A stretch of 64,000 nt of DNA from Agrocybe praecox (taxonomy: Eukaryota; Basidiomycota; Agaricomycetes; Agaricales; Agrocybaceae): NCBI GenBank assembly GCA_964017145.1, contig OZ024843.1, positions 673,001 through 737,000 on the forward strand, given 5' to 3'. Both the position numbers and the translations under genes were made by a program. Below, in pieces: positions 24,401 to 37,351 of the stretch; position 1 is the stretch's first letter; each line of letters begins with the position of its first letter. The notes under the pieces were generated by a model. It saw only the letters and a list, made by a program, of their open reading frames with translations, ran no database searches and was not told the DNA's origin.

Positions 24401-25028
24401 GCCCATGGTCGACTTCCACAAATTTTTCGATGGTGAAAATATCACTCAGCATGATCTAGTAGCGTGGATCAATCTTGGGATGCATCATTTGGTATGTCTG
24501 ATAGAGGAAAACTACTTGAATTGATTTCGTGCTGATGCCTCATTCGAACTTCTATAGCCGCAGGCCGAGGATTCTCCCAATACCAAGACCACCGTCGCCA
24601 CCTCTAGGTATGTGCAATGGAGTCTCTCTCCGTGCTTAACCGTATCTCTGATTTTTTCGTTCCAAAAAAAAACTATCATGATCATCGTGTCCATACCCGA
24701 CACACCCAAATACAGTTTCACTCTCACACCCCTGAACTATTTTGACTATGACATATCCATGGAACTCAAGAATGCCATTCTACTACAATGGCCGAAACAC
24801 GAGGGAGATCCGTTTGCATTTGATGATAATGGAGTCAGGCAGGATCTGACATGTCTTCCGGAGCCGCCTTCGCCCTTCGCATATTCCGGAGTTCAGTCGT
24901 TCGTTGCTAACTCGGATAAAAATGGAGCTGAGCTTGAGCTTGAGAAAGGACTCAGTATTGAGGATATCAGGAGATTTTCGGAGATGTTTTTGAGGATGGA
25001 GATGGGCGGAGGTCAGCGGGGTACATGA
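21471..25028 (+). CDS. Membrane-anchored copper amine oxidase
   Basis: Twelve exons (21471-22412, 22472-23005, 23067-23097, 23158-23443, 23505-23515, 23602-23603, 23659-23782, 23843-23876, 23933-24206, 24276-24491, 24558-24607, 24716-25028) sum to 2817 nt, a 938-residue protein. A transmembrane anchor (CILLGLSVLFNILALFFILG, residues about 65-84) follows a short cytosolic leader, so it is a type II membrane protein with the catalytic part outside. Key residues of primary-amine oxidases are present: catalytic-base Asp516 (AWLDRYFGMG), the TPQ precursor Tyr599 in TVGNYDYLFDYMF, copper ligands His648 and His650 (LHDHVIN) and the third His in GMHHLPQAED (816/817). The Asp-to-Tyr distance of 83 equals that in the E. 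coli enzyme. It oxidises primary amines to aldehyde, ammonia and H2O2. Oddity: the TPQ codon sits in an 11-nt exon followed by a 2-nt exon. Confidence 0.9.
23505..23515 (+). other. 11-nt exon encoding the TPQ tyrosine
   Basis: This exon of the amine oxidase gene is bounded by TTAG and GTAAGA. With the flanking bases it encodes N-Y-D-Y, the site where tyrosine is converted to topaquinone. Confidence 0.7.
23602..23603 (+). other. Two-nucleotide microexon (TG)
   Basis: The bases TG lie between acceptor ATATAG and donor GTACGT. Including them restores the frame and gives the conserved YDYLFDYMF; omitting them shifts the frame or creates a stop. See the finding for alternatives. Confidence 0.6.
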
Positions 25029-25187
25029 TGAGCCTGGCACATATATTGGGAAAGGAGGCGGTTGTTCCCGTTTCTTATTAGGTTGTATCCAGAATTCGAC
25101 AGGTTGTTAAACAATTTTGTAAAAGCTATGATATAATTCGTGAAGTACACGAGGAGAAATTATAAGAGACCATAAATGTTATAGTCT

Positions 25188-27366
25188 TCATCCCTGCTTC
25201 TCAATCGAAACATCTTCTCGGTGTTCCACTCTGATTTCCTTCTCGACTCGCTTCTGTTGCTCTCTTACCTCGTTCCCTTCGTACACTGGGATAAATAGTA
25301 AGTTAGGACGAAAGCCAGATAAGCCAATGGCCTGGTACTTACAGAAGGCGAGCTCTTCCAAGCTACGGCCCGAAGTTTCAGGGAATAGGAAGTAAACAAA
25401 GAGCACTTCGAAGGCCAAGAATACGCAGTAGCTAAAGAAAAGTCGTCTAAGTACTGTCTCGCTAATATCATGGTCTTGAATGATCAAACCTGATATAATA
25501 TTTCCAGCTAGCGTTGGCAATACCAATTGGATTCACGAATTGATTGAAGAAACCGGCCATGCGACTGAACCACTGGAAAACAGAGATACCTTTCGCTCTG
25601 ACGTGGAAAGGGAAAATCTCAACCAAGAAGGCTAGAGGAGCAATCAAACTTGAGCAAATGCTCAGACAGGAACTAAATAAATAGACTTACTGTAGGTTAA
25701 AGCATTGTAAGCTAGATTGTAGCATGGACTGTAAAGGAAGATTAACCTAAGAAATATGTTAGTATAGATTTTATAAGTCATTTTATGATTAGGACATACG
25801 CAATCACTGCCCTGGAAGCTCCTTCGCTCTGGTTTATGGCATATCTTGCGCTAGCAATCGTCCATCCTGTAAATACTACCAATAATGAGATGGTACATGC
25901 CTATAACCGCATCATTGATAAGAAGCAGATAGGATAATTCATATATGAAAACTCTTACAAGGTAGACAGTCCGACGTTTGTAGCGGGAGACAGTTAAAGC
26001 AAGGAATGTCGCATTAACGAAGCCCCAAAGGGTCTGCGCCAAGTTGATAAGATTTTTTGTGTGATTGTCGGTGATTCCAATGGTCTTCAAGATTTGAGGG
26101 AGTAAGTATCTGGAGAAAATTCAAAACTTAACTTGTTCAGACAACAACGTTGAATCGAGGTTAAACTCACGAAGTCAGCCCATTTCCACTCCATTGAGTA
26201 GCTAAACCAAGGAAAGACCCAATCAAAAGTCGCCTTCGCATTCCTGATGTCTTCAGCAAGTCCGCCCATCCAACTTTAGCGGTCTCTTTTTCCATAGCCA
26301 AAGTTGTCTCGATCTCAACATATTCGGCTTTCACGAGCTCCGAGTTAACATCCCCCTCCGCGTGGTATTTAACAAGGATGGCCATGGCTTCGTCGCCTCG
26401 GCCTCTGGAAACTAACCAACGAGGTGATTCCGGAAGGAAGTAGACAAATGTAAGCTGCAAAACACTTGGTAAAACTTGAAGTAACGAAGGTATTCTCCAG
26501 CCCCAGTTGCTAGGCATCTTGAATGTCCCGAGGGTTACACCGGCAGCGATAATTGAACCTAAAATTGCTTTGAATTAGGAGTTATATTACAAAGTGGTGC
26601 CGAGCTTCACATACCGATGAAGTAGCACGAATTAAATAGCGAGCCAAGGATAGCACGTTCCTTAGGGTGCCCAAGTTCTACGAAGAAAATAATCAGATGG
26701 CAATCATCGTGGAATTGGTTTGATTGACGAACCTCCTAACAGAGATGATGCAGCAACGATTGCGAATGGGATTCCCAGACCCAAGATAAACCTTGCAATA
26801 ACAAACATGGCAACTTTTCTCGCAATTAACGAAAGGTCATGAAGACGTAAAAAAACCTCACAGTTCTGAGCTGCTGTCTGGAGAACTGCTCCGATAACCA
26901 TTATAACACTTCCTACAGCAATGGCCCAACGACGACCAAGTCCATCCGTCACAAGCGGAACGAGTGGTAGAGCAATGATTGCGCCTGCAGAATACATAGC
27001 AGACATGACACCGAGTAGGACCGACCGAGGAGAGTGATAGACTTAGGAGGTGGAAATTTAGATAAGAGCTACTCTGCGTGGCCTGTGGTTTACTCACAAG
27101 AATCCCATGAGTCGACGGCTTGCAAACCGTTCATCATCGACGAGTCAAACCTGAAAGCAACTTTAGCACTGCAGTCACAACACAGAAAGTTAACCATACC
27201 CGCTCGTCATTTCCACACCAATGCAAGTGGGAAAAATAATGAAGTATAACAACCGTAGGTTCTTCTTTTTGTACCAGGGTACGGTATCGAGGCGGGCCAT
27301 TTCAGCTACAGATAAAACAGGAGCGCCCGTTAGGCCCTTGTCGCTTCCACTGTCAACGATAGCCAT
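25188..27366 (-). CDS. MFS sugar-porter permease (lactose/hexose transporter type)
   Basis: A multi-exon gene starting MAIVDSGSDKGLTGAPVLS. Sugar porter signatures appear in order: GFDSSMMNGLQAV in TM1, TDGLGRRWAIAVGS in the TM2-3 loop, IARFILGLGIPFAIVAAS, then PESPRWLVSRGRGDEAMAIL in the central loop and PETSGRSLEELAF after the last helix. The TM1 wording (G-[FY]-D-x-S-x-M-N-G-L-Q) is typical of the Lac12-like branch of fungal disaccharide/hexose permeases. It should be a 12-helix plasma-membrane H+/sugar symporter. The C-terminal tail is charged (EKEIRVEHREDVSIEKQG). Substrate cannot be read from the sequence. It is convergent with the amine oxidase, 160 bp apart. Confidence 0.85.
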
Positions 27367-27893
27367 GTTGATGCTGGAGAAATACTGTTGTCTTGCGTTC
27401 GAAGGTAAGTATGAAAGGGATGACGAGTCCGCATTTTCTGCACAGAGAGCATGTCATTTTATATCCTGAGGTAAAATTATGCTTTAGACAGCATCTTCCA
27501 CAAAAACTCCGATGAGGGAAGCTGGATGGAGCAAGAAGCACCAATCCACTTCTATGATTCAAACAATCCGGAGCCTCGAGCCAGAGCTGGTGTACTCCCT
27601 AGTGTTTATGTCGTTCTCAGTTCCCCATTCATCAATCGAAAAAAAATGGGGTGAGTCGGAGAACATATGCGGGAACAAGTCCAGTAGTTGTGATCAGCAT
27701 CAAAACGGAGAACAAATGGACTGGCAATTGAACAGTTTTATGGCAACTTTCTCTGGCTGTGGGCTCCGGGTACTTATCCTGAAGTTTACTTTGTTCATGG
27801 ATCCGTGGGTTGAATGTTGTTCAATATGGATAGACGGAATAAACTCGGTTTTTTCGGAACATTGATCAACATTCCGTGGCAATCGATACGAGT

Positions 27894-28844
27894 TCATGAC
27901 CTACAAAAGGCCACAGTTGAGTTACTTTCAAATATAGCCAGGCATAGCCGCACATAGTTCAAAATTTTCCCATCTGAAACGGTCTTCCCATATCTAAGAA
28001 AAGACGACTCAATTATGTGCGGGGTATGGCCCACATGGATTGCATCTCGCTGTTTGCTTGGCCTGGGGCTGGCGACTGGTGATGAGGTATTGTCCACTGG
28101 ATGATAACATGTTGGGCAAGTAGTGAGCCGATGAGCGAAGAAACTTCCGAGCAATCCCCCCTCTGTATTTCGTAAAGGTGAATTTGCATTTCTCCGTCTA
28201 CAGTGCCGACGAGCATGTTCCTCAACTCATGTATCGACTCGTGTACCTGCATAGATATAGCTGGATACGAGGATTTCAGAGGTGACCGCGGAAGGCATGA
28301 CAAATGACATTTTAGGAAAAAGACACCGCAATGCGGGGAAAGGTATGTTGGTCAGCGAAACTTCTGTCCTCGATGGGGCTATCAGCTTCCTAAGAGGACT
28401 TATTTAATACGATTCAGTGTTATGCGCCAGTTTGGGAAAAGACATACAATCAATGCATAGTGAGAACCAATCTAGAGTTTCTTCGAACGTTGAATACATA
28501 TCATCCATACCAGTAGGATATATAGTTTTTCCAGCGCCGGCTTTGTTTACATCCAAAGATAGTCGTTCATGAACGTGTATATAACGAGATGCTGTTCGAC
28601 TGGTGGTACTCCAAATGGTGAACTGCTCGCGAGGTTCGAATTGAGGATGTCGCATAACATTTCGTATTAAGCCCACCCAACCAGAAGCACGATGCCTGAA
28701 ACAACATCAGCATACTTAAGGCACTAGACTTCCCATTGACGTTCAACTCACTTCTCACTCAATCTCCAGGCTGCGCCAGAGCTAAGTACTACCGCCATAT
28801 CTTGAACGAATATGTCGAAATAAACTGCGGGGTGTTTACTCATT
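27894..28844 (-). CDS. Unrecognised multi-exon gene, 5' end uncertain
   Basis: Plausible exons on the minus strand join in frame: MSKHPAVYFDIFVQDMAVV.. to 28753, then HRASGWVGLIRNVMRHPQF.., then SPSRTEVSLTNIPFPALRC.., then GGLLGSFFAHRLTTCPTCYH.. to the stop at 27894. Each junction has GT and AG in the right phase. An additional upstream exon (ending EVNVKQLLDW, near 28930-28970) splices in frame ahead of the Met, so the true start may lie further right. No known domain is recognised; a single CxxC occurs near the C-terminus. It could equally be a non-coding or decayed locus, so confidence is modest. Confidence 0.4.
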
Positions 28845-29318
28845 GACCTAAGACTTAAGCAGCTGGTGAGTCCATCAGAAGGAATAGTGCAAGAAATCCA
28901 CACAGAGTCGCTTACCAGTCAAGGAGTTGTTTTACATTGACTTCAATGCACCGACGCGAATTCTCTCCCGAAATTCATATTTTTTTCAGCAATTGCGCCG
29001 TTCTTGATCACAACATTACTCCTATGTCCCGAGATTTGGTCCAGGTAAACGAATTAGAGTTGGTTCCGGTTATCGTTCAAGTGACAAGTAAGAGTGGTAA
29101 GGAATTGGGTAAGGGCACCTCTTGGCTACAAAACCATTACCGAAATATCGAAATATCACGTGACCTTGAGTCTAATTACTGACTGGAGGAGCGCTTCCTC
29201 TTTGACTCAAACGTACACGTTCCCCTACTTATTTTCCTGCACAGCGCTTGCAGTAGGGCTCTCTATACCAGGGTATTCTATCGCTAGAGATTATTTACTT
29301 ACTTTTTACTCTTCCATC
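28845..29318. other. Region between the unrecognised gene and Rub1
   Basis: Should hold the Rub1 promoter and maybe the 5' exons of the divergent gene. No clear motif is seen. Confidence 0.35.
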
Positions 29319-29811
29319 ATGTTGATCAAAGTCAAGGTGCGTCCAACGATTGTTAATTAGGACGCGTCGAGGTTTCTGATATAACATCTAGACTTTAACT
29401 GGAAAAGAGGTGCATTGAATATCTTACATGACTATGCAGGCGATGATGCACGATCTAACTTTATCGACCGCTCCGTGATATAGATTGAACTCGATATCGA
29501 TCCCGAGGACAAGGTACGAACATTTATCCGCTTTTTCTAGAGAGATTGCTCATCTGGGAATTGTGCATTCGTTTCACAGATTACAAGAATAAAGGAGAAA
29601 GTCGAGGAGCAGTCTGGTGTTCCGCCCCCTCAACAACGTCTTATCTTCGGTGGTCGTCAGATGTATGTGCCACACGAGATCGCTCGGAAGATCTTTGGAC
29701 TGATCGTATATCTCCCAATCATACAGGCCAGACGAGAAGACCGCGAAGGATTTCAACATCACTGCTGGTGCAGTCTTGCACTTGGTTCTTGCTCTCCGTG
29801 GCGGTCGATGA
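29319..29811 (+). CDS. RUB1: NEDD8/Rub1 ubiquitin-like modifier
   Basis: Five exons give a 77-residue protein: [22 protein letters not shown], then [20 protein letters not shown].. and [20 protein letters not shown].., ending LALRGGR. The ubiquitin fold is complete. Ala at the position before LRGG (Ala72 in NEDD8, Arg in ubiquitin) and the HLVLALRGG ending identify NEDD8 rather than ubiquitin. NEDD8 is conjugated through its C-terminal Gly76 to cullins by Uba3-Ula1 and Ubc12 and so activates SCF-type ubiquitin ligases. Only one residue (Arg77) follows Gly-Gly and must be trimmed before use. Exons of 18, 18 and 30 nt at the start are very short. Confidence 0.93.
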
Positions 29812-30767
29812 ACCTTTTGACACGTCGGATGGAATATCTCGAGTCGTGGATTAATATTAAATAATGGAGATGTGTATTCTTTATCAGTCATATGTCTACT
29901 ACTGTACACTGATCGCAGTCGTTTTCCTCGCAAATTATACTTCTATTATCATGCCGGATTTTCGTTCATTGCAAGCCGAGATCAAAGGACCAATCTTGGG
30001 GAAAGAAAGATACGAAATTCAAGTTACAAGAGCGACCAAACGCAATTCTACAGTGCAGTCTCGCGGAATCGACGAGCTATGCATCTACGGGTCCATCTTT
30101 TTTCCTTGACATTTTGCGGTCGCAGTGGGAATTTCAGGAACATTGGCAGCCTGGAGTTTGCCTGGAGTATTCTTTGGATACTGGACCTTGTTAATAAGTG
30201 TAAGTTCAACGCAGAAAGACGGTTTCTAAAGTGGGTCTCTCAGCCATATGTTATTAACGTCCAAGGTAACGTGAAGGAGATCCTATTTAGAAACGCATCA
30301 CTTTCATTTTATGCCTGAGGCCTGAACTGTGAATGTGAGTCGAGCAATGACAATCATTCGCAATGCACCGATCCCAAACCAGTAATATGGTCCCCGGAAT
30401 ATCTGTTAAAGGCCAGTAGCGTGCTCAGATTGGTCTAGGATTAATGTACACGAAATATAGTAGCCTTGTATGGGTCCTGCTAAGTTCTTTGAACAAGCTG
30501 AAAACGTAAATTTGACGCATCATCCAGTCAAATACCAGATGTCGACTCTTTAGCAGCCAAAGTCTTGGGATAGAACTAGATTGCATCGTAAGGAAATCTG
30601 GGAGAGCAATGAACGTAACGATTTACATGTTTACTCGGACGCAGTGAGCACACACGCAGCACGCTGCGTTAGTCGAGTTGTTTGGCTGCAGACGCGTTGA
30701 CAAATAGCTTTTGTCATTGCCACAAATAACGACGAGAGTTCTAACTTCATTTTGGTCATTGTTCATT
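29812..30767. other. Intergenic region, no supported gene
   Basis: A 148-codon frame at 29872-30318 starts at an ATG but has no domain, no splice context and unremarkable composition. Nothing else is supported. Confidence 0.4.
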
Positions 30768-33700
30768 ATGTCGGGCGAGTCTTCAACGCGCTCAGACCTG
30801 ATAGATGTGTAAGAGTTGTCCTACATTTCTATTATAATTATCTTACTCAGTTTCATTTTAGAACATATTCTCAGGTGCATGCCATCGTCGCAGGAGTCCA
30901 GGAAGGCGTTCGACCGGAGCAGGTCCAGGAGTACCTCAAACCTCGTATTAAACAGCTCGGAAATGTAGTGGACACGTTCGGGAAGCCAAATGCCGCGTCA
31001 AAGAAGATTATTGAAAGCGGTTCAGTCACTCTGCCTGATGGTGTTGTAATTCGCGTCGAAACCGCAGACAAAGAGGTCGTTTTCGCCATAAGCTCGAAAC
31101 TAGACATCGATGAAATCCAGGCTCTCATTCTCATTCGCTCCTTCCTATACGACCAAGGTCTACCGTCGGACGTGGAGTCGAGCTCTGGGATGGCAGACGA
31201 AATCTACGAAGCTTTCCATCCATTCTATCTTTCCGAACGGCTGCATACATATCGGGTCCTCATTCCTCTGTTTCGCGCACGAGAAGATTCAGAAGACCCG
31301 TTTTATCAAGTTTCCCAGACTATGCTTCCTCAAATTATTCCGGATGGACCCAAATTTGCAGAATCTCTGATTGCAGAATACTTGCGGAAGACCGAAATCA
31401 AACTACCCGAGAAATACAGCCACGATCCACGGAGCGCGACGATGTGGGCGAAACAAAATTTAAAGGAGCAGCTGGTGCTACTAGAAGTCCTCTTTTGGAC
31501 GATGTGGGGCTTTGTGCCATGTACAGGCAAATTGGTTCTGCAAATACTCAAAGCTTCTTACAATGTGGTATTTGGGTCGGTACAGCAGAACTTGACGCTA
31601 CTACTGGATGACGAAAGCACGAACTTACTGCAAGACTGCGCCGCTCTATGGATTCTAATCAACGTAGAGATTTTGGAATTGGAGACAGTTGGCGAGTCAG
31701 GTGCAATCAATTTTGTTGAGAACGAGGACGCGTACTATTCTTCACCGGACACATTAAAACAGCTGCACGATCTCATCACCTCTCATACCGACAGTCAATA
31801 CTCAGCTACCTACCTATCATGGGCATATGTCCTTTCCAACCTGTCAGCAGCAGCATCACGGGCGTCAGAAATACCAACCTCATTCCAGTCTGTTTTGGAC
31901 CATGTCAATCAGCCCATGTCAAGATCATATCCAAAAGATAGAGAGCCGGTGCATATACAAATGGCTAAAGCAGCCCTTGATGCCGATGCTGGCGTGCTCT
32001 CGTTACTTTTCAACCTCCTCACCAGATCCCCTTTATTCGTCACTTCTGCCGCCTGGAAGTCAGGTTCCTCAATAACGGACCCTAATGCCATAGCTTATCG
32101 CTCCGTTATAAAGGGTATGTGTTGCACATGCAATTGGTCTATCTTGAAGCTGCATTATTGATAACTATTGGCAGGTCTTCTGATATCACTTCTTGAGCTC
32201 ATTCCAGCTGAGTATGTGTCCAATTTCGACTTTTTGGTGGAAGTCTGGATTGCTCTTTTCGGGCGAAGTGAAAGTCGCGCAGTTGCAGGCATATGCGCTC
32301 AATTCTGGCAGCAAGATTGGCACCATGGTACTGTCCGCAGAGCCATCATCGACGTAGCACGAACACGTTTTCCAATCCAGGTCCAACCTTTATTACGCCT
32401 TTTGCGTGCTATGACTGGCACAGGATTTATTGACACCGATCCTTTATATACACCAGACGTTTCCTCAGAACCATCAGAACAGCGCCTCATTTGCGAACGT
32501 TTTGTCTACTTCTATCTCGCTCAACTGCCCTCATATTCCGCGGTAATTCCAGCCGGCTTGACGACAGGTGGAAATGCCCTTTACGAACGTCAGACCGAAC
32601 GTTACGGAGCTGGTAATGCTACACCAGGCGTGAATTACGTTAATTTGCGTCCTATCAGGATTCCTGGTGGTTCAACCATCACTGCGAAGACCGCAGGGCG
32701 ACTTCTGAGTGGTGACGGAGGAGATCAGTATGCCGTCTGCTGGAAGCACACACATTCAGGTTGGAAGGTGATAATGGAGCTAATGACTGACTATGTGAAT
32801 CGGAGACGCATGGATCATGGGTCTCTTTCTAACTATCAAGATTTGCTTGTTCGGCGCGGTCCTTCTCAAGTCAAGACCCTACGAGCGGAGGACATCGGAA
32901 TCGAGCTGGACCCACACGGAGACGAGGAAGCCATCACCAATACGCTGGATCTAATGCAGAGCGTAATAATGGATAATCCTGCTCAAGCCAGCTTGTTGCT
33001 ACATTCTATGGAGGACGGCGATCCCGTCGTATGCCATGTCATGTTGGAGTCTCAGCCACCTGACGTCGTCCAGTTGACGACAATGATATTGGAGGAAGCA
33101 TTGTCACGATCTAAAGGTCGTTCTGCAAAAGCTTCCCCTACGAAACTCATCACTTCCGCCATCAATGTCTTGTCAGCTCTCCTGGCCGTGCCCAACTATT
33201 GTAACCGTGTCTGGCTCTACATTCGCTCCACTGCCACATTATTTGGGTCAGACAAATCTCCTGGGTTTGCTTCGGCGACTCTAGGGGCTGAGAGGGCCAC
33301 AGGTCAATATACGATGACATTGGCTTTGTTGAACCTCGTTCAACAACTCTTCCGTGAGGCCGCATCTTCGATCTTGCCAGACAATGTCAGACTTCAACAA
33401 TTGAAGGAAGAGGTTCTCCTGCGCGCTACTCGTTTCGTGCATACCGAAGTTTGGGTCGAGCATATGAATTGGAAGTATGTGCATTTGAGCGACAAGTTCG
33501 AGATTGGCACGCGTGTCGCTTTGCTGTATGTGGACATTTTGGAGAGCTGCCCGCCTTCCTTGCAGGATCGTCCTTTCCCTTTGCTCAGCCAGACTATTGC
33601 CGATGTTCTCTTGTTCAAAGCAACGACTTCGACGATTAACCCTCTCGTCTCCTCCATTGCCTCGGGAAAGCAGCTTAGCCGCATGCTGTACAACTCGAGG

Positions 33701-36700
33701 CGTCACGGCGATGTCAGAAGGATGATCTATCTCCTGCAGGTTAACCTTCGCCTCTGCACCTTAATTTTGACATACAAGATGAAGTCAAGTATGGTCTCGC
33801 GGCCTTGCTTGTTAGAACAGACTCTATGCACGCGTGTTGCAAGTGGGCCACCATCTCGAGAGTCGAGGCATGTGAAGACCGACCCAATCGATGTCATTGC
33901 CGGATACATCCACGATAGAGAACTTGGCCCAGTGGTTCCGACGGAATCGACCAAGGTCCTATCTAATCTCCTTATGTCACTTTCAACTTCTCAGCCAACA
34001 CCTCCAACCATCATCGGACATCTTTCAAACCCAGAAGCAACTGTAGCCTCGTTAGTGCGTATCATTCAGCATCCGTACGAAGATATGGCGTTACGGAAAT
34101 CTATCTGGAGTTTCATTTCCTTGGCTGTCGACAAAGAGCCAGCTTTGGCGACTATTTTGGTCACCGGAAAGTCAAGGACCCCAATAGAATTCAAGGATAC
34201 TCCAGATGTTAAGGAGACGAAGGGTAAAGAAAAGGAGAAGGAAAAAGAAAAGGAGACTGAACAAGAGGGTGACGCCGCTCGCGTATCGAGTGCTCTTGAT
34301 GCCGCTCGCGAAGTCCTTGCTTCATGGAATGATATTTGGGACGCGAACCCTCTTATCCTGGCGCATGTCTTCAGGTTCATTGATGCTGTCTGGCAACATG
34401 CTCATGAACACAAAGCTGTCGTTGACCCCCTGCGCCAGGACGCAGAATTCTGGCAGAAGATTGCGGAGGTTGCACGGTCAGAGGTCGGTCCCGTGCCGAC
34501 GTATGAAACTTCGGAGGTGATAGTGGTGGATGGTGTTCGACGATCTGTTGACCATGAGAGTGTCCAGAACCACGCATACCGGGCCACAGTTAAATCGCAC
34601 GCGGCGCGTATCATCACTCGGGATATTGGATTATACCTTCAATCACACGGCTCTGAGGTTCCTCTAAAAAAACCACAAAGCTACCTTCAGCTGGAATCCT
34701 TCTTGAAGTCTGGCATGGAAGAATTAGGAGATTTCTTGGGCGAGGTCATTGCCAGTTCATATTCCCCCGACATGCATGACAAGTTGACGGAATTGCTTGC
34801 TGATAATTTCAAAGGCCTAACTTTGGAGCAACTGCAACTACAAGAACCTATATCAGAACGTGACTTGGGCGATAATTTCGCGTTCTCTGTCCCACTCCTA
34901 CGAACACGCCTGTTAGCGTACACCCCACCTGCTGACGCTATGAATGACCGTTCAGAAGAGGTGGAAAAACTTGTATTATCCATCAACCTTAATCTCTCTC
35001 TTGTTCAAGCTGAATCCGCGTTGCTCGAGTCTTGGATTTCGCTTTTGAACCAAACAGTTCCCTACCTGCGGGCGGATGCGAAAGTTCGACCAAGCTTGCT
35101 CGAAATGGCGGACGTGTTTTCTCAATCAATAGCGATAGAGCAGCGACAAGGCGATATGATGGCTGCTATCCACGGCTCAAGGTTGTCGCTCATTTTGGCC
35201 TTGCTAGAAGTTGCCTGGTTCGCGTCATCCGACAGTGAGAAGGAAATCCCGCACTTCATAGAGATTACCAAGAACCTTCGTGGCATCATCCTCAATGACC
35301 ATCAATCTCCAGCACGGTCGTTCTTATCCAACCAGCCAACTCCTTTCCATCGCGTCCTTTTGCAGATTATCTTCTTCTGCTCTAAACAAGGTCGTAGTCT
35401 GTTAAATAGGCCAAAGGCACTGAACTCAGAACAAAGGCTTATTTTTGCACAATCAGTTGAGGTCATCCTCGGATTTGTGATTGATGCACTCAGCGTCGTT
35501 TTCGTCGCCGCGCGTAGTCGCCTTGATCTCGACTTGGACAGAGACATGGAATTATTGGTGGCAGTCTTCGAACAGTGCACTAATCCTCAAATTGACGCTT
35601 CTTCTGTGTTCTGGTTGGCGCGCTGCCAAGAGACCGATATCATTCGGGCAAGTCTTGACCTGTTCGTTCACATTGACCTTGTAGGACTGTCAGAACTTCC
35701 TCTACTTCTATCCCGCAAGGAACCTCTCTATTCTCCGCATCTCTTCCTTTTCCACATGGCTTTGGCGAGTAACCTGGCAGGTGCCGAACGTTTTGCCAGT
35801 GAAGGGGTTATTGCAGCGTATAGTAACAATTTTATCAGTTCAGCCATTAGTTCTGGCATGATTGACATTGTCCTTCCCGAGCTACCTGCGCAGCGAAGTC
35901 CGGCTCATTTTGCATACTGCTCTATGTTGTCCATTGTTGCTACCGTCATCTCTTCTCTCGGACGACAAAATCACTACTTCGACGCCGATGCGTGTGGTTT
36001 TGTGCAGTTGTATGGTGACCAGATCTTCCGCGCACTTTCTTGGACGATTGGTGATGCCATTACCTTACCATTGCTAGAAGAAATTGATCAAGTGATCAAC
36101 TTATTCTATGCTATCGCCTCCAGTGTTCCTGCATCTGCAAAGCCAAACCCAGTTGTTGACAAAGTCCTTCGAGTATTTACTACTCGTGCTCTCCACCTAC
36201 TCCAGCAGGTTAACTACGCCATTACCCATCCCAATCATCTTTCAAGCTTGTACGAACCTGTTACAGCTGACGAGCGAGTTAAACTGGAGAAATCACAGAG
36301 CCAACCAGATCCGACGAAACGGGACATCGTTATACTTCTCCTTCACCGGCTCTTCCAGATTTCGACGAACCTAGTGGGTACATTGGTGGCGATCAGTCGT
36401 GCAGACACTGTCCTTTCACGTGGCGTTGAAGAGTGGCCAGTCAGTGAGGCGCTCCTTGTGCCGGTATGTCTCTATTCAGTATCCCTTGAATATGGTATGC
36501 TCATTATTTCTTTTTACTTTTTTAGCATTCGAAAGTCGTCCTCGGAGAACCAGCTTCTTTGGGAACACTTCTTGAGCTAGGAAACCGGAGCCTTGACATT
36601 CTCCGCACTCTTGTCCAAAGACCAGCAGGGCAAAGCATAGTGGACGTCTCTTCTCTCTCATTGTCGGTTTCCCAGCGTACGTCGTTAGAGGTCAAGCAAG

Positions 36701-37080
36701 CTGTGATCATTGCTCGTCGCAACTTGGAAGAAATCCTACTTTATGCCGTCACCCAACTTGCTATGTGGCTTTCGAAACCAGATTTTGATTCCGGCCTTCC
36801 TGGCGAGCAGGATGGTGAAGACCAGCTAATGGATACCACGTCAAAGTTGGATGCAGGCAAGGAGAGCACTAGACGGGCTGCGAGGTCGGCAATGACAACG
36901 ATGGCGGAGAGGTTGAGGCGGGGCATGACGGGCGAAATGGCAGGCGACCTACAATCTTTATTGAATAGATCCAAGGCCATGTTTGCCGCAAGCAATGCTG
37001 TTGTTGGGAAAGGTTCCACAGATATCTCCCAGATTTTACTGAACTTCCTACACGATAGGGTGTTGGGCGTTTCTTCGTGA
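30768..37080 (+). CDS. NUP188: Scaffold nucleoporin, Nup188 type
   Basis: Four exons are inferred: a short first exon (MSGESSTRSDLID), a second to about 32115, a third 32176-36462 and a last to the stop at 37080, giving a protein of about 2,040 residues. It is almost all alpha-helical, as in inner-ring nucleoporins. Around residue 600, the segment ITAKTAGRLLSGDGGDQYAV followed by CWKHTHSGWKVIMELMTDYV resembles the SH3-like insertion of Nup188, and the N-terminal half (SSKLDIDEIQALILIRSFLY; NLKEQLVLLEVLFWTMWGFV) fits the Nup188 N-terminal region. Nup188 binds Nic96 and supports transport of membrane proteins through the pore. The related Nup192/Nup205 family is the main alternative. A Lys-Glu-rich run near 34215-34260 is probably a disordered loop. 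Confidence 0.7.
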
Positions 37081-37351
37081 TTTTTTGCTTTCTTACTTGT
37101 TTACTTGTCATTTATATCTATCCTTTTCTCTTCTTCTGTCCTTGTTTTCTATGCTGCCCCTTCATCAACAAAAGTATCGTGCTCGTGTGTGTATTAGATA
37201 GTATAGTAGTTTTAAAATTTTCAAGAACCCAGATAGCATCAGGAAAACTACAACTTGACCTACAGGTCTCTAGTAGCGCGTCTTACATGACTTGGTCGGT
37301 ACAGACGCCAAGTGATCTGTCCTGTTTTAATGTACAGGGTTCAATCCAACG
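37081..37351. other. Convergent 3' region
   Basis: Lies between the ends of the nucleoporin and methionine aminopeptidase genes. T-rich just after the nucleoporin stop. No gene is seen. Confidence 0.4.

Noticed and set aside
29872..30318. 148-codon + strand frame starting at ATG after Rub1
   Set aside because: No domain, no splice partner, and composition like neighbouring non-coding DNA.
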